64,000 nt of DNA. It comes from Winogradskyella sediminis. Lineage in GTDB: Bacteria; Bacteroidota; Bacteroidia; Flavobacteriales; Flavobacteriaceae. A model generated the notes under the pieces. The model saw nothing but the letters and a program-made list of their open reading frames with translations. It did not search any database and was not told where the DNA came from. The stretch covers positions 258,023-322,022 of the forward strand of contig NZ_QUNH01000001.1 in NCBI RefSeq assembly GCF_003387355.1, in the 5' to 3' direction. The translations under genes and the position numbers were made by a program. Below, piece by piece: positions 15,966-24,837 of this stretch (its first letter is position 1; the number at the start of each line of letters is the position of its first letter).

Positions 15966-17432
15966 ATGTCATTAAAGCAGTTTTTACAATTTAAGCTCTC
16001 TCAGAAGTTGTCTCCTCAACAGATTCAACTTATGAAGTTGATTCAATTGCCTACACAAGCTTTTGAGCAGCGTTTAAAACAAGAGTTAGAAGAAAATCCT
16101 GCCTTAGACACTGGAAAAGAATCAGAGACGTCTGAAGACAGTTTTGATGAGTTTGATAATTCTGAAGAAACATACGATGATAATGAAACTATAGAAGCTG
16201 ACGATATTAATATTGATGAATATCTAAGTGATGACGAAATACCTGAATACAGAACACAAGCCAATAACTACAGTGCGGATGATGACGATAAATCTGTGCC
16301 ATATGCCGCAGGGACTTCGTTTACACAGCATTTAATTAATCAGTTAAATACCTTCAGGTTAACTGACCAAGAAGAAGAAATTGCCTATTTCCTTGTTGGT
16401 AGTGTTGATGAAAGCGGTTATATACGTCGTTCCTTATCTGACATTACCGATGATTTAGCGTTTACGCAAAATGTATACACAACAGAAGAGGAAGTTGAAA
16501 AGGTTTTGGGAGTCGTTCATCAATTAGATCCTGCAGGAGTTGGCGCACGTAATCTGCAAGAGTGTTTAAGTATACAATTGCACCGCAAAGAACAGCATCC
16601 AGATGTAGAATTAGCAACGACTATTATAGATAATGGTTTTGAGCAATTTACTAAAAAGCATTACAAAAAGTTAATGCAAAAATTTAACATTAACGAGGAA
16701 CACCTTAAAGATGCTATTGAAGAAATTGAAAGGCTAAATCCTAAGCCAGGAGGTTCTTATGCTGGTAACAATAAAATTGTAGAACATATTGTACCTGATT
16801 TCGCCATAAAGATTGTGGATGGCGAATTAGAATTAACGCTCAATGGTAGAAATGCACCAGAGCTTCACGTCTCTAGAGAATACAATAACATGCTAAAAGG
16901 CTATAAAGAGACAAAAGATAAATCTAAAGCCCAAAAGGATGCCGTAATGTTTATAAAGCAAAAGTTAGATGCTGCCAAATGGTTTATAGAAGCTGTAAGA
17001 CAACGTCAGCAAACATTATTTGTGACTATGAGCGCTATTATGCACTATCAAAAGGAATATTTCTTAACAGGGGACGAGCGTAATTTGCGACCAATGATCT
17101 TAAAGGATATTGCCGATGAAATTGAAATGGATGTTTCCACTATTTCTCGTGTGGCCAATAGCAAATATGTTGACACTCCTTATGGTACAAAATTGATAAA
17201 AGAATTCTTTTCAGAATCTATGACTAACGATCAGGGTGAAGAAGTTTCTACCAGAGAAATTAAAAAGATTCTTGAAACCGTTATAGACGAAGAAAGCAAA
17301 AAGAAACCATTAACAGACGAAGCCCTTTCTAAAATTCTAAAGGAAAAAGGTTATCCTATTGCAAGACGAACTGTCGCCAAATACAGAGAACAATTAGACA
17401 TTCCTGTAGCTCGATTACGAAAAGAGCTTTGA
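15966..17432 (+). CDS. rpoN: RNA polymerase sigma-54 factor
   Basis: 488 aa. Region I is the Gln/Leu-rich N-terminus (MSLKQFLQFKLSQKLSPQQI), which contacts enhancer-binding activators. Region II is highly acidic (about 48-110, many Asp/Glu). The core-binding and HTH parts follow, including MDVSTISRVANSKYV. The C-terminal RpoN box ARRTVAKYRE is intact. It starts 76 bases after asnS, behind a terminator. No obvious sigma-54 promoter or activator gene was found in the window. Confidence 0.96.
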   Translation: MSLKQFLQFKLSQKLSPQQIQLMKLIQLPTQAFEQRLKQELEENPALDTGKESETSEDSFDEFDNSEETYDDNETIEADDINIDEYLSDDEIPEYRTQANNYSADDDDKSVPYAAGTSFTQHLINQLNTFRLTDQEEEIAYFLVGSVDESGYIRRSLSDITDDLAFTQNVYTTEEEVEKVLGVVHQLDPAGVGARNLQECLSIQLHRKEQHPDVELATTIIDNGFEQFTKKHYKKLMQKFNINEEHLKDAIEEIERLNPKPGGSYAGNNKIVEHIVPDFAIKIVDGELELTLNGRNAPELHVSREYNNMLKGYKETKDKSKAQKDAVMFIKQKLDAAKWFIEAVRQRQQTLFVTMSAIMHYQKEYFLTGDERNLRPMILKDIADEIEMDVSTISRVANSKYVDTPYGTKLIKEFFSESMTNDQGEEVSTREIKKILETVIDEESKKKPLTDEALSKILKEKGYPIARRTVAKYREQLDIPVARLRKEL

Positions 17433-17544
17433 GTTGAATACGAATAACAACTTTTATACTAATGCTGACGTCAATAAGCGTTGATCAAAAGCTAAAATAT
17501 AGACTGACTTTTATGAAGATAATACTTTACATTTGTTATTACAC

Positions 17545-18153
17545 ATGAAGGAATTTATCTTAAAAGGTATATCATTTGTTTTTCACCCATTAATAATGCC
17601 GTTATTGGGTATACTTTTCTATTTTTCTAAGACACCACGTTATATACCAGAGCCTGTAAGAAATGCTAAAATATTTTCGATTGTTATTCTTACCATTATA
17701 CTTCCCATTCTTCTGTTTTTCTTACTTAAAACAATTAATAAAGTCAACTCTATCTATTTAAAGAGTACCAAAGAACGATTAATACCACTTTTTATTAATT
17801 GTGTGATTACTTTATTGATTTTAATACGTGTATTACCACCAGAAGAAATTATTGAATTGTACTACTTCTTTGTAGGTATTCTATTATCTACATTGACGTG
17901 CTTTATACTAGCTGTTTTCAAAATTAAGGCAAGTATTCATATGATAGCAGCTTCGGGTTTCTTTATGTTTGCTGTTGCTATAAGCATGCATTACCACATC
18001 AATATAAATGGTACAATTGCATTAATGATGGTTATTCTTGGTGCCATAGCTACCTCACGTTTACATCTTAAAGCGCACACGTCTCAAGAGTTAATTGTAG
18101 GTATAATTACTGGTTTGGTTCCGCAGAGTATTCTACTACATTATTGGTTATAG
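17545..18153 (+). CDS. Multi-pass membrane protein with PAP2-like C-terminus
   Basis: 202 aa from the ATG at 17545; a TTG at 17533 is in frame but less likely. About six hydrophobic segments. The C-terminal pattern SRLHLKAHTSQELIVGIITG resembles the SRxxxxxHxxxD region of PAP2 phosphatases, with Glu in place of Asp, and no clear first PAP2 motif (KxxxxxxRP) is seen. It may be a PAP2-superfamily relative without proven catalytic residues. It converges on the porT-like gene; the two stop codons are directly adjacent (18148-18153). Confidence 0.6.
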   Translation: MKEFILKGISFVFHPLIMPLLGILFYFSKTPRYIPEPVRNAKIFSIVILTIILPILLFFLLKTINKVNSIYLKSTKERLIPLFINCVITLLILIRVLPPEEIIELYYFFVGILLSTLTCFILAVFKIKASIHMIAASGFFMFAVAISMHYHININGTIALMMVILGAIATSRLHLKAHTSQELIVGIITGLVPQSILLHYWL

Positions 18154-18846
18154 AATGTAAAACATTAATCCTATTTTTAAGGAGGTCATGTCTAAACTAT
18201 TACCTTCAAAAGACGTCGTACCATCAAATATAGAATTAAGTCCATAATATACATGAAAATTCCATGTTCCATAACCAGCACTCAAGGTTAATCCATATTG
18301 CATACTATTAAAACTATTGATATTAGAGAGCTTTTCTGTAGTGACCTCGCTCTTAAACTTTGTTGTATTATAAACCACGTAACCCACTTTAAATCCTGTG
18401 TAAATACGCCAAAAATTATATTCGCTTTGGCTTGATGTTCTCCATCTCAACTCAAAAGGAACTTCAACTAGGTAGGTCGCAAACTTATTTTTGGATACAT
18501 CATAATCACCTTCATCAATTTTAGTAAAATTAATAGTATTATCAATTTCCTGAATTAAAACATTTTTCTGGTTATATGAATTTGCGGAAATACCTAAACC
18601 TAAACCCAAGGCTACATTACGCCTTTTATTAATGGGCATATCTCGTATAAAGCCCAGATGAAAACCAGAAGAAAAACCTGTTTGAGAAATATCACTAGGT
18701 TTATCATTAAGTAAATTATAGGTCACAGCTGCATAAAACTGATCTTCTCTGTACTTGGTATAAAGCTCTGGCGTATTGGTATCATACTTTTGAGAAAAGC
18801 CCAAAAAACTCATTAATATAAGGATTGGTAACAGATAACGTTTCAT
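18148..18846 (-). CDS. porT: PorT-like outer membrane beta-barrel protein (possible T9SS component)
   Basis: 232 aa from the ATG at 18846, which gives a clean signal peptide (MKRYLLPILILMSFLGFSQ); a longer frame reaches 18882. The body is an eight-strand-type barrel with GFHLGFIRDMPINKRRNVAL, FELRWRTSS and a C-terminal strand LKIGLMFYIL. The length and the DMPINKRRNVALGLGLG block fit the PorT/SprT family, a component required for type IX secretion and gliding in Bacteroidota. General porin-family proteins look similar, so the symbol is tentative. It lies downstream of the exbD genes on the same strand, beyond a terminator at 18941-18970. Confidence 0.65.
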   Translation of the reverse strand: MKRYLLPILILMSFLGFSQKYDTNTPELYTKYREDQFYAAVTYNLLNDKPSDISQTGFSSGFHLGFIRDMPINKRRNVALGLGLGISANSYNQKNVLIQEIDNTINFTKIDEGDYDVSKNKFATYLVEVPFELRWRTSSQSEYNFWRIYTGFKVGYVVYNTTKFKSEVTTEKLSNINSFNSMQYGLTLSAGYGTWNFHVYYGLNSIFDGTTSFEGNSLDMTSLKIGLMFYIL

Positions 18847-18940
18847 GTGCAATCTCAATAATTTAATATATATACTAGACATTGAATACCTCTTGTTATG
18901 GATGCCTAAAGCTACAAAATCTTTAATATCTATAATACAA

Positions 18941-18970
18941 AAAAGCGCCCTGATTACTCAGGACGCTTCT
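18941..18970 (-). terminator. Terminator after the exbB-exbD operon
   Basis: GCGCCCTGA/TCAGGACGC stem with loop TTAC (18945-18966 core), with an A tract on the plus strand that reads as T's on the minus strand. Confidence 0.7.
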
Positions 18971-18990
18971 TCAATAAAATTAAGAATATA

Positions 18991-19458
18991 TTAAAACTCT
19001 TCAGTTTTTGTATTCGCAATATACATTACTTTTAATGCATTTGCTTTACGCAGTTCTTGTTTTATATCAGATACTAAACCTGCGTTGGTATTTTTATCAA
19101 CTTTAAGACCTACAACAACTTTACTTTGTAGTTCTTCATTCATTTCAACAATACCTTGATTAATAGAAGACTGAACATCTTCTACAGTAATAAATGCATC
19201 GTTGTACTGAATTCTTGGTTCTTCACCAAATTGCTTGTACTGACTACTAGGTTTACCTGCATAGATAAAAATTGTTCTATCTTTTTTCAGCTTTTCTACT
19301 TGGTCTGCACTTGGTAATTGGTTCTCAATCATTAATGAACTATCGCGCATTACAGTTGCAACCATAAAAAAGAAAAGCAACATAAATACAATATCTGGTA
19401 ATGATGCCGTTGAAATTGCAGGCAAATCACCTTTATCTTTCTTTCTAAATTTAGACAT
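18991..19458 (-). CDS. exbD: ExbD/TolR-type biopolymer transport protein
   Basis: 155 aa. One N-terminal membrane helix (about 22-42; SLPDIVFMLLFFFMVATVM) carries the conserved proton-relay Asp (D22), followed by a periplasmic domain. With ExbB it converts proton-motive force into TonB movement for outer membrane receptors. It is 12 bases downstream of a longer exbD, and together they form the distal part of the exbB operon. Two ExbD paralogues next to each other are usual in Bacteroidota. Confidence 0.88.
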   Translation of the reverse strand: MSKFRKKDKGDLPAISTASLPDIVFMLLFFFMVATVMRDSSLMIENQLPSADQVEKLKKDRTIFIYAGKPSSQYKQFGEEPRIQYNDAFITVEDVQSSINQGIVEMNEELQSKVVVGLKVDKNTNAGLVSDIKQELRKANALKVMYIANTKTEEF

Positions 19459-19470
19459 AATTGTTACTTT

Positions 19471-20106
19471 TTATTTTTTATCTGGTTCTGCTTCGGACAA
19501 TTTCATTGGGAATAACTTCTTAATGGTTTCTATACGCTCATTAAGAACTTCATCCTTACTAAATTGATTCTTCTCTTTCTCTTCAAGCATAGCCGTAAAT
19601 ACTTTTTCTGCATCTGGGTAATACTTTTTATAAAGTCTAGATGCTTCTCGCTCTCTTAAGAAATTATAAGCTGCAACCAACTCATTTTGTACATCCATGT
19701 ACTTTTCATAAGTGGTTTCTCTATCGTGTTTCATTGAGATAATTGCTTTATCAGGGTGATCAGAGGAATCCTCTAAACGTTTTCCTTTACAATAATCACA
19801 ACGCTCACCAGCTTGGTTCGTTCCGCCACCATTATCTAAGAAATCTATAGTCGCTTGTCTTAACTCGCTAATAGGAATTTCTTCTTCCTCAACTAAAAGT
19901 TGATTATTACGGTTAATATTAACTGTAAATAGGTTTTTCTGTTTAATTACAGGTGGTTCAACTTCGGTGTCATCAATAGGCGGCAAACTTCTTAATAATC
20001 CTTTATCCTTCTCAATAGTTGTGGTAACTAAGAAAAATATAAGTAATAAGAAGGCAATGTCAGCCATTGATCCTGCATTAACTTCGGGTGCTGCTCTTTT
20101 TGCCAT
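19471..20106 (-). CDS. exbD: ExbD/TolR-type protein with CxxC-containing insertion
   Basis: 211 aa, longer than a standard ExbD (about 140). The helix with its relay Asp (D16, GSMADIAFLLLIFFLVTTT) is intact. The periplasmic part holds an insertion of about 60 residues with a CDYC pair (C103/C106) followed by a charged helical stretch (EKYMDVQNELVAAYNFLRE) before the domain resumes. The cysteines could form a disulfide or bind metal; role unknown. The gene lies between the 148-aa membrane protein (6-base gap) and the second exbD. Confidence 0.85.
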   Translation of the reverse strand: MAKRAAPEVNAGSMADIAFLLLIFFLVTTTIEKDKGLLRSLPPIDDTEVEPPVIKQKNLFTVNINRNNQLLVEEEEIPISELRQATIDFLDNGGGTNQAGERCDYCKGKRLEDSSDHPDKAIISMKHDRETTYEKYMDVQNELVAAYNFLREREASRLYKKYYPDAEKVFTAMLEEKEKNQFSKDEVLNERIETIKKLFPMKLSEAEPDKK

Positions 20107-20112
20107 GTTATA

Positions 20113-20559
20113 TTATTTACTGATTACTTTTTTAACTCCTGAAAAAATCATAGTTATTGCAGCAACAGCTAATAATATATAAAAAGCTACTAAACCAGCT
20201 CCTACCATTGTAGATTGACTTTCTGTTGCAATACCATCTTGTAATTTATACTGCATATCGTCTCCACCAGAAATCACATATGAAATGATTAATACGGCTG
20301 CAAAAGCTCCTACACCAATAAGTGTGTTTTTTAGTCCTGCTGTATTTGTGAATAGATTCTTTAAGACAAAAACCACCACAAATAATAAAACGAGTCCTAA
20401 TATAATATAAGCTGTAATAGCTATCGGATCTACAATAGCAGTATCTCCTGCTAATGCCGCTGCTTTTATTTCATCATCACCTACCGCAATTATTCTTCCA
20501 AGAAAGATAATGCCAAGTACACTGATAATAGCAGCTACTATTTTTAATATTTTGTGCAT
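20113..20559 (-). CDS. Small membrane protein of the exbB-exbD operon
   Basis: 148 aa with four predicted membrane helices (about 5-25, 45-67, 80-98, 120-140), separated by short acidic loops (AVGDDEIKAAALAGD; SGGDDMQYKLQDG). No family recognised. It is tightly packed between exbB (9 bases) and exbD (6 bases), so it is very likely an accessory subunit of this ExbB/ExbD complex. Confidence 0.75.
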   Translation of the reverse strand: MHKILKIVAAIISVLGIIFLGRIIAVGDDEIKAAALAGDTAIVDPIAITAYIILGLVLLFVVVFVLKNLFTNTAGLKNTLIGVGAFAAVLIISYVISGGDDMQYKLQDGIATESQSTMVGAGLVAFYILLAVAAITMIFSGVKKVISK

Positions 20560-20568
20560 AATTGTTTT

Positions 20569-21339
20569 TTATTTTTTGTGTCTTACTAATAAATCCATCA
20601 ATGTAATTGATGCATCCTCCATATCATTTACAATACTATCAATTTTAGCAATGATGTAATTGTAAAAGATTTGAAGTATAATCGCTACAATAAGTCCAAA
20701 TACCGTTGTTAAAAGTGCTACTTTAATACCACCTGCTACTAAAGAAGGTTGCATATCACCAGCGGCTTCAATTTTATCAAAGGCTTGAATCATACCGATT
20801 ACCGTACCCATGAAACCAAGCATTGGTGCTAAAGCGATAAATAATGATATCCAAGACACGTTCTTTTCTAATTGTCCCATTTGCACGCCACCATAAGCTA
20901 CAACAGCTTTTTCAGCAGCATCAATATCTTCATCGGCTCTGTCTAAACCTTGATAGAAAATAGAAGCAACAGGCCCTTTTGTATTTCTACAAACTTCTTT
21001 TGCAGCTTCGATACCACCAGAATTCAGGGCATCTTCTACATTTTGTGTTAATTTTTTAGTGTTTGTTGTCGAAAGATTTAAAAAGATAATTCTCTCTATA
21101 GCGATAGCTAAACCAAGAATTAAACATAATAGTACAATTCCCATGAAGCCTGGACCACCTTCGATAAAACGCTTTTTTAATTCTTGATGGAAACTCACAT
21201 CTTCGGAAGCTGTTTCTTCTGCTTGAGTTACACTAGTTACAGTTGCTGTTGCACTTGCAAAGGCTGTTGTTGCATTGGCATTAACAGTTCCGATAGCCAT
21301 TAAACATGTTATGGCAAGGATAGAAAATAATCTTTTCAT
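20569..21339 (-). CDS. exbB: ExbB/TolQ/MotA-family proton channel protein
   Basis: 256 aa. Starts with a signal-peptide-like segment (MKRLFSILAITCLMAIGTVN) that is typical of Bacteroidota ExbB and absent from the E. coli protein. Three further helices follow: GFMGIVLLCLILGLAIAIER, WISLFIALAPMLGFMGTVIG and IKVALLTTVFGLIVAIILQI. The signature LAPMLGFMGTVIGMIQAF is the MotA/TolQ/ExbB domain. First gene of a four-gene operon; a weak -7 element TACCTTTA (21373-21380, minus strand) lies upstream, next to tRNA-Ser. Confidence 0.93.
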   Translation of the reverse strand: MKRLFSILAITCLMAIGTVNANATTAFASATATVTSVTQAEETASEDVSFHQELKKRFIEGGPGFMGIVLLCLILGLAIAIERIIFLNLSTTNTKKLTQNVEDALNSGGIEAAKEVCRNTKGPVASIFYQGLDRADEDIDAAEKAVVAYGGVQMGQLEKNVSWISLFIALAPMLGFMGTVIGMIQAFDKIEAAGDMQPSLVAGGIKVALLTTVFGLIVAIILQIFYNYIIAKIDSIVNDMEDASITLMDLLVRHKK

Positions 21340-21415
21340 TGTTCTGAATCTTAATTTTATTAGTTAAAGTGTTAAAGGTAAAAAAAAATATGCAATAATC
21401 GCGCATAAATATCAG

Positions 21416-21503
21416 CAGAGAGGAAGGGATTCGAACCCTCGATACCCTTTTGAGGTATACACACTTTCCAGGCGTGCGCCTTCGACCACTCGGCCACCTC
21501 TCT
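21416..21503 (-). tRNA. tRNA-Ser (anticodon GGA)
   Basis: On the minus strand the acceptor arms AGAGAGG and CCTCTCT pair perfectly (21497-21503 with 21417-21423), with discriminator G at 21416 and no encoded CCA. The anticodon stem CACGC/GTGTG (one wobble) has loop CTGGAAA, giving anticodon GGA, which reads UCC and UCU. A long variable arm (about 14 bases, ATACC..GGTAT) marks it as tRNA-Ser. The T arm GGGTTCGAATCCC is canonical. Confidence 0.97.
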
Positions 21504-21587
21504 CTAAATTTAGTCAAAAATTACATTGTGCCAAATAACAAAAAAATCTTCAAACACTAAAATTTATAATGTTATTTTCTGTTATTT

Positions 21588-22616
21588 TTAGGACATTTCC
21601 CCTCTTAAGGACGTTTCAAAAATAGTTTTGAATTCTTTTGCCTCTATTTTCTCTCCTAAAAGGTACATTAATTTGGTTAATGCAGCTTCTGTAGTGATGT
21701 CTTTTCCTGAAATAACTCCTAGTGTTTTTAACTGTGAACTGGTTTCATATTGCCCCATATTTACACTGCCTCCTGCGCACTGTGTGACATTGACTATATG
21801 AAGTCCTCTTGCAATGGCATCTTTTAGTAAATTTAAAAACCAATCTTCCGTGGTAGCATTACCAGAACCATAGGTTTCTATGATAAGTCCTTTAATTAAT
21901 TTACTTGTGAGAATGGCTTCGCATATGGGTCTAGAAATACCTGGAAATAGCTTAAGCACACCAATACTTGTATCCATTGCAGTACGTAAAATTAATTTTG
22001 TGTTTGGTGTAGGCTTCCATAAATATTCGGAATTCACTTTTAAATGTACACCAGATTCTGCAAGATGCGGATAGTTTAACGACTCAAACGCTTCAAAATG
22101 TTCTGCGTTTAGTTTGGTAGTTCTATTACCTCTGTATAATTTATATTCAAAATACAATCCTACTTCTCTAATTATAGGTATTCCTTCTATATTTAAAGAA
22201 GCCATTTGAATAGAGGTTATTAAATTTTCTTTTGCATCTGTACGCAAATCTCCTATCGGTAACTGCGAACCCGTAAAGATGACCGGTTTTGCTAAGTTTT
22301 CTAACATAAAACTTAGTGCTGATGCAGAGTAACTCATAGTATCACTGCCATGCAACACCACAAAGCCATCATAATTTAGGTAATTCTCACCAATTATGGT
22401 CGCAATGTCTCCCCAATATTTGGGATTCATATTAGAGGAATCTATTGGTTCATCAAATGAAATGGTATCAATGGTACAATCTAATAATCTCAATTCTGGA
22501 ATCTTAACAAGCAAACTATCAAAGTTAAAAGCCTTAAGTGCTCCGTTTTCAACATCTTTAACCATACCGATGGTACCACCTGTATAAATTAATAGGATAT
22601 GTGGTTGTTTAGTCAT
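21588..22616 (-). CDS. ansA: Type I (cytoplasmic) L-asparaginase
   Basis: 342 aa without signal peptide. Hydrolyses asparagine to aspartate and ammonia. The nucleophile motif LIYTGGTIGMVKD is at the N-terminus and the second motif VVLHGSDTMSYSASALSFM at about 80-100, both intact. Its start codon directly abuts the stop of tatD (22617-22619), so the two form an operon tatD-ansA, a common flavobacterial pair. Confidence 0.93.
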   Translation of the reverse strand: MTKQPHILLIYTGGTIGMVKDVENGALKAFNFDSLLVKIPELRLLDCTIDTISFDEPIDSSNMNPKYWGDIATIIGENYLNYDGFVVLHGSDTMSYSASALSFMLENLAKPVIFTGSQLPIGDLRTDAKENLITSIQMASLNIEGIPIIREVGLYFEYKLYRGNRTTKLNAEHFEAFESLNYPHLAESGVHLKVNSEYLWKPTPNTKLILRTAMDTSIGVLKLFPGISRPICEAILTSKLIKGLIIETYGSGNATTEDWFLNLLKDAIARGLHIVNVTQCAGGSVNMGQYETSSQLKTLGVISGKDITTEAALTKLMYLLGEKIEAKEFKTIFETSLRGEMS

Positions 22617-23384
22617 CTAGATTCCGAATATAGCTTTTGAATTTTCTGTTGTTATGTTTGCGATGTCTTCTACACCTGTATTATAAAGCTCCGCTAATTT
22701 TTCTAATACCTTGTTAATATAAGCACTTTCATTTCGTTTCCCTCTATATGGCTTTGGTGACAAATACGGTGCATCGGTTTCCAAAACAATGTGTTTAAGC
22801 TCTATTTGATTAATAAATTGATCAATTTTTCCGTTTTTAAAAGTAACCACACCTCCAATTCCTAATTTCATATTATAGGAAATGGCCTTTTGCGCCTGCT
22901 CTAAGGTTCCTGTAAAACAATGGAATATACCAAATAGATCATCAGATTGTTCCGCTTCTAAAACTTCAAAAATTTCATCAAAGGCTTCTCTACAATGAAT
23001 AACAATAGGAAGTTTATACTGTTTTGCTAACTTTATTTGATACCTAAAAGCTTCTATTTGAATATCTAAAGTAGAGGTATCCCAGTACAAATCAATTCCT
23101 ATTTCTCCGATAGCACAAAATTTGCGTTTCGCCAAGAAATCTTCCACCAAACGCAACTCTTCTTTATAATTATCTTTTACAGAAGTAGGGTGCAGTCCCA
23201 TCATTAAAAATACATGCTCAGGGAAATCTTTTTCCAATTGGAGCATGGATTCTGTATATGTAGAGTCTATTGCTGGAATAAAAAAACGTGTAACATTAGC
23301 ATCAATAGCACGTTGAATCATTTCTGCTCTGTCTTCGGCAAAAGCTTCACTATATAAATGGGTATGGGTATCGGTAATTATCAT
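22617..23384 (-). CDS. tatD: TatD-family metal-dependent deoxyribonuclease
   Basis: 255 aa, the usual TatD length. Metal-binding residues are visible: DTHTHLY at the N-terminus, GEIGIDLYWD (Glu), IVIHCREAFDEIF (His), FHCFTGTLEQA (His) and LETDAPYLSP (Asp). TatD enzymes are 3'-5' exonucleases or hydrolases linked to DNA repair and RNA quality control. A perfect minus-strand -7 element (23389-23396) lies only 4 bases from the start codon, implying a leaderless transcript. Confidence 0.93.
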   Translation of the reverse strand: MIITDTHTHLYSEAFAEDRAEMIQRAIDANVTRFFIPAIDSTYTESMLQLEKDFPEHVFLMMGLHPTSVKDNYKEELRLVEDFLAKRKFCAIGEIGIDLYWDTSTLDIQIEAFRYQIKLAKQYKLPIVIHCREAFDEIFEVLEAEQSDDLFGIFHCFTGTLEQAQKAISYNMKLGIGGVVTFKNGKIDQFINQIELKHIVLETDAPYLSPKPYRGKRNESAYINKVLEKLAELYNTGVEDIANITTENSKAIFGI

Positions 23385-23388
23385 TTTG

Positions 23389-23396
23389 CAAAAGTA
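23389..23396 (-). promoter_or_regulatory. -7 element TACTTTTG for tatD-ansA
   Basis: Full TAnnTTTG match on the minus strand, 4 bases before the tatD ATG, so transcription should begin at or next to the start codon. Confidence 0.55.
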
Positions 23397-23541
23397 AAAA
23401 AGTCAACTTGGATTTAATGACTTTCATTTTAGTATTTGTAATAAAAAGTAACACTCTGCTTTACCTTTAACATTAATTCATTCTCCTAAAACTCTTAGCA
23501 TCCGCTATTATTATAATGTTGAAAGGAGAATAGTGGTCTTA

Positions 23542-23892
23542 CTAAGATTTCACAACTAGATTAAAAACTAAGAAAACAATAAAGATGATAACACATAAGG
23601 CAATCATAAATTTATAAGAATGCGATTTGGAAGACGCTATACTATTAATATCTTCATCGTATATGGCGTTAAAATACTGACTAGAAATAACATCAAGATT
23701 TGCTTTAAAATCAGATATTGGTCGCTCATTTGTAATTTCATGTGTCAGATGATCGGAAATGTCTTTATATATTTCAAAAGCTTGCTTAAACTGAGCATCA
23801 GATCGCAAACGCTTATTAAAAATAGACAACTCATCTTTAGTTAAATCACCAACCAAGAACTTTTCGAACTGTATAAAATCTTGTTTTTCCAT
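23542..23892 (-). CDS. Anti-sigma-factor-like single-span membrane protein
   Basis: 116 aa. The N-terminal 85 residues are soluble and helical (FEKFLVGDLTKDELSIFNKRL), followed by one C-terminal membrane helix (about 91-112; FMIALCVIIFIVFLVFNLVV) and a three-residue tail. This cytoplasmic-domain-plus-anchor layout, and its position 4 bases downstream of an ECF-type sigma gene, suggest an anti-sigma factor, but no zinc HxxxCxxC motif is present. Function inferred from context. Confidence 0.55.
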   Translation of the reverse strand: MEKQDFIQFEKFLVGDLTKDELSIFNKRLRSDAQFKQAFEIYKDISDHLTHEITNERPISDFKANLDVISSQYFNAIYDEDINSIASSKSHSYKFMIALCVIIFIVFLVFNLVVKS

Positions 23893-23896
23893 AAGT

Positions 23897-24478
23897 TTAG
23901 TAAAACTGTAGGTTAAATTTTGGTGCGTTCTGTACTAATTGGGTTAATTCACCAATACATAATACTTTTTGATTAACCGCGTCAGCATAATTGATTTTTA
24001 AGCTTTTAGCGACTTCGACCTTGGGCTTCGTTGAAAAAGTAGCTCTTAGTATCTCTTTACAAGCATCATCTAGATGCTGAAACACTTCATTATACAACGC
24101 GTGGTTTTGTTCATAAACAGAAGTCTCAACAGATAATACCTTAGCAGTATTATCTGTATTTAATTCATTTTCATCCATTATCTTGACAACATCTACATTT
24201 TCCTTCAACCGGTTTAACCATTTACGCTTACATAAATAAAAGAAATATGTTTCAAACGGACAGGTTAAGTGCAACTTCTGTTGTTTGGCCTGATTATATA
24301 TAGCAATTATAGTTTCTTGAATAACATCTTGGGCATGATAAGCATCACCATTATTTTGGTTGATATATTGAATTACTCGAGATGAAAACTTAACATAAAT
24401 CTCCTTAATAACCGTAGTATTATTGTTGGCCAATCCATCAATATATTTTTGGTCTTCGTGTAATTTATTTTCCCTCAT
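23897..24478 (-). CDS. ECF-like RNA polymerase sigma factor
   Basis: 193 aa. Region 2 is recognisable: NNNTTVIKEIYVKFSSRVIQ, then AQDVIQETIIAIYNQAK and the aromatic core of region 2.3 (FETYFFYLCKRKWLNRLK). The C-terminal region 4 is weak but includes PKVEVAKSLKINYADAVNQK as a possible HTH. Paired with the downstream membrane protein it makes a candidate sigma/anti-sigma switch. The signal is unknown. Confidence 0.7.
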   Translation of the reverse strand: MRENKLHEDQKYIDGLANNNTTVIKEIYVKFSSRVIQYINQNNGDAYHAQDVIQETIIAIYNQAKQQKLHLTCPFETYFFYLCKRKWLNRLKENVDVVKIMDENELNTDNTAKVLSVETSVYEQNHALYNEVFQHLDDACKEILRATFSTKPKVEVAKSLKINYADAVNQKVLCIGELTQLVQNAPKFNLQFY

Positions 24479-24837
24479 GAACCCATTATTTTCAACGAAT
24501 TTAAAAAATCTTTATGTAAAACGAATAACAATTTATAAGGTCTTTTTAGAAGCCTATATATCATATTAACACAAAACAACGTTCTCTATTATATAAGGAT
24601 GACATCTTACTAAAAGTATAGCCTTTATTTTAATTGCTTATGAGGAAAATTATGTGCTAATTTTAAACAATTAAGACATTTGGTTTAGCAATAATTATCC
24701 TTATTATTAAAGACTTTTATATATTATTGTCAATAACCACATATTAAACTTTAAACAACTCTTGCTTATTACACCATCTCATTTTAGGCTTGATAATTGC
24801 ATAATCTATTTTGGTTATTAAAAATCGAACAAAACAT
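24479..24837. other. AT-rich divergent intergenic region
   Basis: About 360 bases between the minus-strand sigma gene and the plus-strand retropepsin gene. Very AT-rich, with no ORF above noise and no clear palindrome or terminator. It must contain both promoters; the nearest fit for the plus strand is TATTTTG at 24808-24814, one base short of consensus spacing. Confidence 0.5.
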
